Of a stretch of 64,000 nucleotides of DNA, positions 25,501-37,500 are shown one piece after another; the stretch's first letter is position 1, and the number at the start of each line of letters is the position of its first letter. Both the position numbers and the translations under genes were made by a program. The stretch is from Neckera pumila (taxonomy: Eukaryota > Streptophyta > Bryopsida > Hypnales > Neckeraceae), in the NCBI GenBank assembly GCA_963969595.1, contig OZ018409.1:10244520-10308519 (forward strand), given 5' to 3'. The notes beneath the pieces were generated by a model, which saw nothing but the letters and a program-made list of their open reading frames with translations, made no database searches and was not told where the DNA came from.

Positions 25501-28500
25501 GTACCTAGAACTAGAAGGTCAAAAGCACACTGCAAAATTTAATGCTTCACTAACATATATTCAAATCATTCTACAAACGTTCGTTGTCTAGGTCCTCCAT
25601 TTGCATCGCTATGTATTCCAAAAGATGTGGTTTAGCGTCATGCGGAATGATCGTTGTCTTCTCTGTTTGCACACCATATATTATAATGCTCAAACCTACA
25701 ATGTAACTACTTCTCCCTTGATGAGGGACATCCATCCATGAATATAGTGGCTTCTTTGTCAATCCAGGAAAAGTTCTCACTAGATGGTTCCCACATCGAT
25801 TCCAAGCAGTTTGTGTACCTCACTCTATTACTACCTGCTTCTTTCTGTACTCTGGGTCCCAATGTAGGCCAGTACCACAAGACCTTCATCTTTGGGGCCC
25901 TTCTCCTCTGACCAAATTCAAGTACCTTCCCTAGAAAAAAAGGCACCCCTTCTCTTACTTCCTTTTGCTCTACAGTAAGAGCTACATACTAGCCAACAAC
26001 AATGTCATTCTCTGGATTGAATGGTAGAAAAGGATCTTCATCTGCATCTTGTAGGGTTTCTAGTATGGCTTCATTTCTTCTGCCTCTAATTGTCCCCTTC
26101 GTCACTCTCCGTGATGCTTCCGGTGGAGGTCTGTCTTTGTGGGGTCCAAAATATCCCCTCCTCTCAGGATTTAGCATTGACACCATAATCAAGTCAACGG
26201 TTGCACTCTCGGTTCCGTTCCCATCCGCGTCGGTTACTGCGCTTGAACTTGTACCTCCTTCTTCAACATCCGAAACAATACCACCATCCCCGTTTTGGTT
26301 CAAGACGTCGCTGGGCCAAAATGGTAAATTGCGGAAGCCTTCTCTGTTCCGTTGTGGGAACTCCTCCAAATAGTCCTTGAATTTGTTTGTATTGTCCACG
26401 ACTTCCATATCCCTAATCCGGTCGTGACCTCTCAACACCATCTTTTCTTTATATGCAATGAACTTGTCCAGTGCTTTTAATTCTCTCTGATTAGTTGGAA
26501 ACACCTCTGCAAGGTCCGGTTCCTTTGCTACGCTCGGTATTGAGTTCAAACATAAATGTCCTCCTGCTGGACCCTACTCAATCTCTACAAATACAAAAGA
26601 GCTTGTCAAAAAATAGCATGTATTTCACATATGTATATGTTTAAAACTTCTTATTTGAGTTTTTCTATCAACCAATTATTATATTATGCTTTATTAATTG
26701 AAATTATCCTTATGATACAGTTCGGGAAAAAATTATAAATGTGGTTTTACAAAAATATCACAGCATTTGAGGCTAATAGTTCAAGCATTTATACAATTTC
26801 TACTTTAAGCATTAGAATTTCCGTTGATTGGCTACATTTCATCTTACATCAGCTTGAAAAAAAGAATTCAATAATTACTCATGACATGACCATTACTTTC
26901 TTCTAATACTACATTTTAAATACTTCATTACTTTTGCATAATTTATGTTCTTAAATTCTCATAGCTTTACAAAGTGAGGTTAAAGAATTTTTCTTTTGCA
27001 ACATACCATTCAAACACAATCCTTTTTGTAAGCACCAAAAGCAAATCCTATTGCAAGGAAACAATACCCAAAATGTTTCACCAAGCTCCTAAAGGTCAAT
27101 TACCAATATTATATTATGCCATAAGCATGTTGCGAGAGAAAAAAAAAATGTTCTTTGGCAAGTAACAAAAATTTCAATTCATATAGGACAAACTATAATG
27201 TTTCAAAAAGGTTATTGTTTGCCCTATAATACTGCTTGAAAACAAAACAAAATAAATAACAAAATGGTTGTGCATGTCATTGTGGTTCACAAAAGTTTGC
27301 GTAAAATATTTCAAGCAAATTGTTCAGCACATTTCACATTATGAGGTTCACTAAGTTTTGTTAGGATACAAAAAATAATTCCAAAGTATTTTAATAAATT
27401 ATAATTTTGTAATTGCCTATTTAACTAAAGATTTCCTAAATACGTGTGCTTGATTCAAAACATTTGCTTGATTCAAAGCGCTTATAGATAGAAGTTTAAC
27501 ATTTTAGGCCAACAATATAGATTTCTTGATTTCAATGATGAATCACAATTGTCTAAAAAACAACACTCTTGTTTGTGCTACTTCAAAATGCGAGAAATGA
27601 AAGCAAGGAATGTTTTGAACAAGTCACCCTATATTCACGACTTCAAAAATTGTAGCGTTCACTACAATACCCTGCATTTTCTAATTACAATAGCACAAGG
27701 TCCCTGTTAATTGTCAAGGGCTTGTAATGTCATAAGCGATTGTATAACTACTTTTAAATAATCATTACTATGTACCATAAATTGCTCATAAATATTCTAC
27801 CACCCAAAAAATGACATAACATGATTTGAATGAGCATCCAAACATAAAGCCTTCTATTATATTGAAATTGTTTTATATTTGCTTGAAAATATTTCAAAAT
27901 CAACATAACTCACTAAAAACTTTAAAAATAACTTCCTCTAAATTTATGTAAACAATCGTAACTTGCTCCAATTGTTATTAGTTCTAAGACACCTTTTTAA
28001 AATTGGGATTCCAAATATAATAACATTTTTGAAAATAATTTTTTTTATTGTCCACTATTCAGGTTATGATTTATTCATCACCTTATTTTCTAATTTCATA
28101 TTGATATTTTTTCACCTTCATCTCATTTTCCATGATCATTTCAAAATTTATATGTATAACTACTAGCAATCATAAAAAAATTATCAAAAATGTCAAAATA
28201 ATATAATTAAGTTAAAAATACTTAGACATTAATTATTCATAATAAAATGTTCAAGTTCAATAGCATAAATCAATGTGTTTTTAACATATTATACTTACAA
28301 TAACAAATTCTAAATTCCTTTATAAAAAATCAAGTGCAACATTGTCACATATCTATTTTGGATCCAAAGAACTTAGAGAATCTAGAAAACCCAGAGAACC
28401 CATCGAAATTGACCAATACAATCATTGAATGAATCAAGCAAAAAAAGCATTATTAACCCCTAGAGTTCCTTGACTATGTTTACACTAAGAATGCTCAGAA

Positions 28501-31500
28501 ATTGCCATTTTTAAAACAAGTACCAAATTTTTGAAACAAACTTTTTTTGACATGTATTATTGTAGGATCTTGTAGTATTCTGACTTAAGAACATGTGGGA
28601 AAAATTTCATAAATTTCCACTACGTGGATAGCAATATATAAATATTTGAAACCAAAAAAATTCTTTTTCTGTCCCTCTGAAAAACAAGGCAGTTGCACCT
28701 CACAAGCTCACGATTCTATGAAAAATGGTCCAAAATGGTAGTGCTTCTTTGAATTCTTTTTCTTACACAAGTTGGCCACATGCTTGAAAATTTTCACATC
28801 ATTTGGGATTGTACAAGTTGTAGAAAAAAAATATTAAGTCAACCATCCTAGAGAATGATTCAAAAATACGAAATTGTTTAGAACTTAATTATGGAATTAA
28901 AAAATGACAATTCCAATGGTTGAAATGTTGTAATAAGCAATCTGTATCCTAAGATTTTATTTTTTTCAAAAAATGATGAAAATTGAGTAAGATAAAGGAT
29001 ATGTAAGGTTAATTTACAATAGAGAAATCACAATTGCTTGCAATCAAAAAAGCCTCATAACTTTTGACTCATTGATCAAAATGTAATGATTCAAAGCTTT
29101 TTATCTGTATATAACCTTAGAAAATCGATTTCAAATTTTTGTTTTCGAAAACAGTAATTTTCTTTGATCTGCCCAAACTACTTTATTGAGAAACAAAGTA
29201 AATATAATGCAATAACTTTTGACTCCTATTTCCAAAATGTCATGACATTCACTGCATATTAAAGATATTCCTTGTCCCCACCTTCTATTAAAATTTGGGC
29301 CAAAAATATACAAGTCTCTAGTCACATGAACCTACCCAAAATTTCTATACTACCAGAAATCACATGTTGGTCCTTTAGGGGTTAATTGCAAGAGCTAACC
29401 ATTTGACTTGCTTTCTCCATTTTTAATTAGAATTGCAAGTGAACCATTTATGAAAGACCTAGGCTAACAAATAAGGACCTACGACCCAATTTGTTTGAAA
29501 ATTCATAAGTAATTTGGAAATGCTCAAAAAAATACAAAACCACTTGGATTAGATTCCTCATCAATTTCTCTTTCAACTGTCTGAAATATGAGCAAAATAT
29601 ATTCCCGTCCAAGGAAATACATGACAAAGGCTGACAAGCCCTTATATGCTCCAATTCTGCGCATCCTACCTTAATCGAAAATTCATCAACGAGACCAAAA
29701 CCTGTTGTGCACCAAAAGTGCTCGCAGCGTCATACGAAGTTTAATTCCCAATGCACAGAGTGTCTTCTGAGTGCTGACAGAATTCCAAATTAGTCACCCC
29801 GAAGATCAAAGTATTGTAGACTGTCGCTTCTTATGTTTGATCCCCATATCTTGTTAAGGTAGACGATACCACCCTGTTGTTATCAAAATTTTAGGGCTTG
29901 GGGATTTACGAGCTTTGAGAATACTTTGACAAAGGATTCAGTCGTTTTAGTTTGAAGCAACACATTCCACAAACCCCGAACTGACCTCACAAGAGGAGTA
30001 GGCACTATCGCTAGAAAATGGAGAACTCTTCGTAATCTCTTCACACATTTTGCTCACAACCCTCGATTTCCCGTTACCACGCCTTCAACTCAGCGGTTTC
30101 AGCATCTGCTCAGCTCTAGTTTGGTACTGTAGGTTTAGTGAACGGTGAAGAATGCGTGATTCTTCAAGCGGTGCAACTTAGTTTGACACAACCCAAGACG
30201 TGCATGGGAATTTCCGGATTCCTTACCTCCGCACCGACATATTATAAGCGTTCTTCCGACAGTACTCGCTCAGGTGAAGCATTCTTCCCCGTGAGTCTTG
30301 CATTCTTCCCCGTGAGTCTTGCATTCTATTACGTCCAACTTACACTTACACTGATTTCATGTTCTGTAAGTGTGTAGTTTCGTGCAGAACTACCGCGAGA
30401 GTCGAAGGCAGCAGAAGAGAAGGCGACGAAAAAGTTTCATACTCAACACACAAACGGTGAGCAACTCAAATCCTACCTCTCCATTCTTTTCTTCAATGTT
30501 GTGTTTGCAATGAACAGTGAACCTCCGCGCCCGCGGAGGTTCACTGCTCCCCACCGTCGGACGCCTCCTGTAGAAAAACGCGGCCGGGACGTGGCACTGG
30601 GAAAATTGGGACTCTGCACTTGAAAAGCGGAAAAAAAAAGGCTGCGGAAAAAGAGGTTGAATCTCACCTGTAATTGCCGCGGTGGAAGCCTCCTTTTCTG
30701 CGATAACATACTCGCTCGAAATTGCACCTAATTTGTGATTCCGCAAAGTAATTTGGACCTTCTGCTGGTGACGACTGCTTGCAAGCTTGCACACGTTTCA
30801 TCGAAGGTACATTACACTTCTCATGCTTGCTGTTGGCCACAACCCCCACTCAGTTAAGCTGTATTCCCCGATCAGTCCTTTTGCACTTTCAAGAATTTCT
30901 GCTTGACGCTTGTCGCAAACCCTTAATCAATAGGCTAGCTTCCCTGATCAAGCACATAAGATATATCAGGATTAAATTCAGGTCCAGACAAGGTCAGTTC
31001 AGAAGGATACCAACACATTGGTAATCAAAAACGGAATTGAGGAAAGACTTTGCAACAAAACGCTCTCAGTTCAACTGCAAAGATGCAAGAGGATTCCCTT
31101 ACACCGTAACACCAAACATCGCTTATAAGAACTTGCTTGGTTCTACACACTGATTTCCATGAGTGTCGCTTATAAGAACTTGAGTGTCGCTTATAAGAAC
31201 TCACCTGGTTCTACACATTGCTGGCGGAGACTTACATTTCCTCTTCTTGGCAGCAGGAGTGTCACTGACTAAGGTGATGCAGCACGTCATTGCAAGGGTG
31301 TCGTTGTAGAGCAGCTGGTGCAAGAGTCTGGGTGAAGGAGCGGCTTTGCCCTCTCGGTTAATGTAAACCCTAACCCCTTCTACTCCCGATGGCTCAATGT
31401 GACGTTGGAGATCAGCTTGTCTGTAAATGAAAGTACTGCATTGCGGCAATTATTGGAGAGTTGGTAGAGTTCAATTGACAGTAGAAGAATCCCCTACTGT

Positions 31501-34500
31501 AAAGAATCTTAAAATAACAAATTTGAGAAAGGCACTGAGCTTATCCAGAATCTCATCGCAATCTGAGGGACGCACTCACCCAGGTCGCAAAGACAGAATA
31601 GACAAAATTGACAAAGCAACACCTGTTCCGGAGTTATTGAGAAGTTAGATTAAGTACGCTTAGAAGATTTGACAAAGTTAAAACATTAGGTGCCATCTAT
31701 CTGATCGCAGTCTAGCCTCCTCATTCAGTGGAGTCTAATCTGATTGATTGGAACATAATATTCCTGACTACGGCGGCTCCTCCAACAAGGATAATCCAAT
31801 TCGGTCCCTCACTAGCTCCCAGCATGGGTTTTCTTTCGTGGATCCTCGCCCTTAGAGCCTGGACATTGAGCTACAATAATGAAACAATTTTTTTCTCATA
31901 GTAACTCAAAATGATGCAGAAGTTGAGTCTTAAGTAGTCATTCGGGACTCACAATTATGTGGCGCAAAGTCATTCAAGGAAAATCGAAACTCTGATACGT
32001 GCGGTTTAGTGAGAATGCACCTGCGGTTGAGTGAGAAAGAGTCCACGAAGCTTGTGCAGTTCTTCATCGTGGCTTGCTACGCCACGCCGCGCCTCCGGAG
32101 TCTGGACACACATTTTGTGGCTTTTGTCAGTACCAAGTTACGTAAAAGCAAACAGTTCATTGTTACCTTTTCAAGTATGAATTCTGCTGTGAGAGTAATA
32201 TTTGGGTGTTTGTGTAGGTCCTGTAGTGTCTGCGTAAAAAGAGTCCTACTGTAACACTCGGTGGATGTGGATAAGGTCAGGGTGATATTGCTGTAGAGAA
32301 GGTGAATCTGTTTGAAATTTCTATGGAAATGTTTGACATACTGGTTTGATGTTTGTAGAGCAAAGACTATTTCAAGAACTTAGAACGAGGGGCTACTGAA
32401 ATACATCCAGGTACAGAATTTTATTTAGTTCTGCTAATAACCTGTTGTACAATAAGCTTCTTTGTTCTGATTTATCTAGTTATTTGCCATTCTATTGAGT
32501 TTGGAAGATGGGAGATTGGCAGCTGTGTAATCCTGTGCGAGGTACATTGTTGGTTCGACGGACATTTGGGATTTCGGGCAGGTACCTACGGGCTGAAATT
32601 TTGTTGTGATTTTTTGAAATTTTTTTAGAAGATAGAAAAACTGATAAGCTTTGTAGGAATATAATTTTTTTCATAATCGGTGCCCAAGAAAAAAAGTTAT
32701 GACCAAATAAGCTCAAAACAGGGGACGGTGGGCAGTCCGGGCAGCAAAAAAAAATGGACAAAAATTCGAATTCTTTTTTTTATATTCTTTTTACATAGAT
32801 TGTATTTTTGTCTATTTGAAAAGCTTTTATTCATTTCATTTGGATTTGTTATGAGAAAGTTATGAACATTCTTGTTCTTTGGGCAATTAGAGCATCTTTT
32901 TGAAAAAATAAACTTCTAGGATGCATTTCTGAATGCAATTTTTCAACTTTTTCATTTTTTTTTTTTTTTCATGGATTATATTACTTGCTAGAACAATCTC
33001 ACCATTGGGATTAGTGCATTTTAATTCCATCTAAAATATATGAATATTTTAGATTTTCCTTCTATCTCGTAACTACTTCTATTTAACAATTTTTTAAAGA
33101 ATGATAATTAAGTTTTTTTGATTTTTTTTTTTTTTCCTAGACTCTCAACTCAATTCTCTACTACAAAGTTTTAAAGCTCAAAACTCTGTAGAGCAAAAAT
33201 TTTAAGTTAAAAATGTTCAAAGTCCAAGAATCTAATCCCACAGTGTGCTAAATTTATTTTTTTTTCACTTTAAACACAGATATTTTGCAATCTGTGTGGT
33301 CAAAAATTCTGAAAATTTTTCCGCACACTCTCATACTAGTTAGGTGTAAGACCCTATGGTTAGATGTGAAAAAGAAACATTTTTCAAATTTTTTTACTTT
33401 TTGCTATAAATATGGCAGTTTTGAGTGTTTTTTGGCACAAAAAGGGCCTCAGTCCTTTAGGGGTTAAGCATTGATGCTTCGTATGATGTTTATGCAGCAA
33501 AATAGTGAGTTCTAGAACCACCTAAATTGCTAATTTAGTCGAGCGTTTAAGTCACATTGTAGCGGTGGTTCCCAATTTGATATTCTTACTTAGCAAAAAG
33601 TTGTTCATGAAGATCCTGCTCTTCATGGGCGAGGCACCAAACTTGCATTGAAGCATACTCTGGCTAATTAATCTGATTGTCATTGATGCCTAGCGTAAGA
33701 GAATGTGAAAAGAATGGCTGATTGTTACACCACCCTTGTCAGTTTGAGAAGTTACTGGTATTGCAATCCAAGGGTATACTCCAGGGCTTTATTTTTGGAC
33801 CAGTGTCCCTCCCTTTGGCTTCACAGCAGAGGCCAGTATTTGGAGGGAGGGACAAACATAGGCCAAAATTTTGACAATCTGGCACCATGGTGCCAAAAAA
33901 AAAAGCCCTGGTATGCTCTCACAGTTTTAGAGATCAAAACAAAGTTTATTGCTTACTTGTCGTTCAATTGAATTTGCTCAGCAGACCTTATGGTCTAAGG
34001 ATCTAGGATTTATTGTGATCATGCGGTAGTGCTTTTATTTCTTCAGGCGCTTCTGTGCCATTGCTGCTTAAACCCTAGCAATGTGCCAGTCAATTTAATG
34101 TTTGTTTTCACTTCATGAATTTGGAAGTGAAAATCCATCCTTTTCTTAATTCTATGAGGCAATCAGCTATGAAATTGACCATTGAAGAATTGATTGCCCT
34201 CTTGGAGAAGCTAAAATCCTTGAAACAATATTCAGGTAATTTTTGTAGGAAGAAAAATGAAATTAGTATTTAACCCAAGTCGTTTCAAATTTTTTGGACC
34301 TCTTTGAAATTAGTTACGATTTTTTTAAGGTGAAATGCGATGGTAACTAAAATTGACCACCTCCTGAATTGTACATTGCTATGACATTGAAGAAAGCAAA
34401 ATGTGTATCTACGTCGTGATTGCTTTTAGAGTACACTCGCTTTTAGAGCTAACCTTGTCGTGTCTAAAACTTAGAATTAGATGGAATTTCACAAAGTATT

Positions 34501-37500
34501 TTTCAAGTATAGGACCAAACAAAGGACATCAGATGTAGCTTTTTCTATTGTGATTAACTCTTGAAGGACCAATCCAATATTTATAATATGAATTGTTAGT
34601 TTATAGGAATGGGTTTCTTAAACCTTATTAATCTTTATGAATTTTTGAAGTAGAAATGTAGTGATCTTTGAAATTGGCCATTTCCTAAAATATAGACTAT
34701 TTGTATTTTGTTGGTATTATTTACACAAGATTTCTAAACATTTGTACCAAGTATTATGGATGATATAATACACAAATTCCATATAAACAATGAAGTTGGT
34801 ACTTTTTATACTAATTCTCTTTGGAAGTCCATGAATTCGCAAGCTTAATATTTTTTTCCTTCCAAAAGCATATAAGAACTTATGTTTTAATATATTTAGA
34901 CAAATTGGAAATTCACAAATATATGGTTCTTTGCTTGAGAAATATAGTTAGTCTCTTGCATTGTTGATGAATTTCCATACGTGCTAGATGTCAATGTCCA
35001 ATTTGATGTATATCATTATTGTATTATAAATTGACATAAATGGAGATTAAAATAAAAATATTATTAAGAGTCTAATATTCCTAATAATTAATTACATATG
35101 TAATTTATATAATTATGCTTTTGTGACCTTGAACGTAAATTTTTAAAAGCGACGCCCGCGAGGATCTAGTAGATTTCATGGAAGTGGAAGCGGACCCTAC
35201 ATATGCGCCAACACATAATACTGTTGATTTAGAGAACAAAGAATCAGAAGGTGTTGAAATGGACGTGGAGGAAATTGAAGGTACACATGCCATAACAGAA
35301 CCGTTGTTGACGTTGCCACCATATAACTTTCTGAATTTTGAGCCGTTGCTATTAGGCAAGGATGGATATTTTTATGATAGGGAGAACGTACAATATGTTT
35401 GTCATGGTAATCATGAGGGACCTCATACATATGAGCGGGTGAGTTCTATCTTGAAAGCACCTACTCTGTTGTGACTTTATCAGAGGGAGTGTCATTGCTC
35501 ATTGCAAGCGCTATGGTAGATAGGGCATTGCAATACGCCTCTCCGCCTCTATTGAGTCCAATTGACGGACCAAGTGTAAATGAAGAAATAGAAAAAGTTC
35601 GTGGAGGAAAAGCGGAAGATTTGACACAGTCATCACCACGCGTGTTGGAGACACCAGATGAAGTAGTGTAGTAATTGGAGGTCATTGTGGTACATGTGAC
35701 GTTATTGTAGGATGTGTAGAAGTCCGATTTTAGGGTGTGTTTGTTTTGAAAAAGTCGGTAGGTGTTGGAGTGGATTTTTTATGTGTTGTATGAATCAAAT
35801 CTCTGGAATGAGAGGGTATTGGTCATACCTTCAATATCATTTTGATTTCCTAAATAGCTTTTCCTATGATTAATGTGATTTTTTGTTGTTCATATGGTAT
35901 TGGCATAAAAATGATATGATATGATTGTAATTGCAATTCACGATGTTGAAAGACTAAAATATAAAAACAAAAAAAATAATTGAGATAAGACAAACATGTA
36001 TTCTTTACTTGTTTAGCCTAAAAGTAATCTAAAAAGCATCCCCATACAAAATCCGTATGCACAAGTGAAGCACACAAAGATTTCAAAAAAGCAAAGTATT
36101 CTTAAAAAACTTGGGGGGGCTCAACTTTTTAATAAAAACTTTTTTAATGAATAGTAATGCATACGGTCATTGCACTTGGCCAAGTGCAAAAATGCCTAAT
36201 TCTGTGTTCTTTGCAGGTGGCTTAAATGACATCCAAATGTCATTTAAAATGTCACTAAAACCAATGTTTTGCACTAGTGAGTCTAGTGTAAGATGACTGT
36301 TACAAGAATTGAAACTATGTAATACCCATTTTTTTTTAATTTAAAATTTTACTTAACATTCTGACTGAGGATATTCAAAGAACCTTCTTCAACTATATAG
36401 AATATTATATATCAGTGCATATTATTCACAGCCCAGGAAATATTGTCCTTTTATAGCATGTGAAAAACAATACAAATTCAGTGCTCCCTCCAAGCTTGAT
36501 AATGAGATGGACCATTTCCGGTGTGGTTAATTTATTAAGAGATGTGTTCAAAAATGATAAGAAACTGTGGTTTTGTAAACCAATTATGAAAACTTCCGAA
36601 GCTGAAGGAAGGGTCGTGCAGTACCTGATAACTTCCAATGAGGTGAATGATCAGCATGATGTTGGCTGCAGTAACCAATTTTCTTGAGGCTCCTGTCTGG
36701 TATTGTAGGAAACTCAAAGAATTTTGGCTAATTTGATTGCCATATGTTTTATAAAACAAAATCCCCATAGGGAGGTAGCAGATTGCAATTACCAGATAGG
36801 TAATCTTCACCCCTCGCAACATCTCTACCTCGGAGCTCCTGTTAGGAGTTGATGGTATCCCATTTTGAATCTCCAGAACAAGGTTGTGAGCAGCATATGC
36901 AAATGCTACAACTCCAACAGCATTGAATGCTCTGAATACCAGATCTGCATGACTCAATTTTGAACCTGAATCAGTGGTCACACAGTGATCCACTAGTAGA
37001 TGCTTTGGTAGTGTGTAATTAACAGGAGTAGATAAACTACTTGCAGAACGCCACCGCTCTTCAGGGCCACCAACAGAAACAACCGTAATCCCAGCAATCG
37101 TAGAATAGCTGTGAACATGCACCCAAACAGGAAAAAGAATCCGTGAGCATAACAACGTGGGTCACAATTAACAGCTTGTGTCACAAGCACGATATAATGT
37201 ACAAGTAATGCCAGTGCCCTCTGAATTGACAGCCCTCACAGCCCTGACCTACAAAACATCCAACACTGTGGACACTGGACTGTAATGGTCAAAATTATAT
37301 GTTCTCGAAATTGCTTTGAATACACAAAATGACGACTTAATGATTTGTTAGGTGAAAATTAACCTACATGCAATTATGTTTCTAGCGTATTGATATACTA
37401 TACTTATACTTGCTAATTTAGTAACTTAAGGTGAAATTAATGAAAGCTTACCAGATTGACATAATTGCTGCAGTAATAACAATCCATTTTATTGATTCAA

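Larger units (their letters stand above)
24603..36279. mobile_element. CACTA (En/Spm-type) DNA transposon, 11.7 kb, in an LHT intron
   Basis: The left end is CACTAGTGCAAAACACTAG and the right end, read inward, is CACTAGTGCAAAACATTGG. Both continue with GTTTTA(A/G)TGACAT. The 3-bp sequence AGT flanks both sides (24600-24602 and 36280-36282), the target duplication size of the CACTA superfamily. A further inverted block (ATGACATTTGGATGTCATTT ... AATTAGGCATTTTTGCACTTGG) lies directly inside the right end and at 25200-25270 on the left. The interior holds broken ORFs near both ends, a nested TTAA element, and GC-richer spliced gene-like fragments at 30.6-32.1 kb. I could not find an intact TNP2-type transposase, so it is probably nonautonomous. 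Removing it would leave an intron of about 650 bases. Confidence 0.85.

Noticed and set aside
26002..26373. 123-codon plus-strand ORF
   Set aside because: Antisense shadow of the transposon ORF on the minus strand, which has the more protein-like sequence.
31622..31721. Joining the 80-aa gene-like fragment to the exons at 31622-30668 as one gene
   Set aside because: No donor in the second exon gives the phase needed by the next acceptor, so a single transcript could not be supported.
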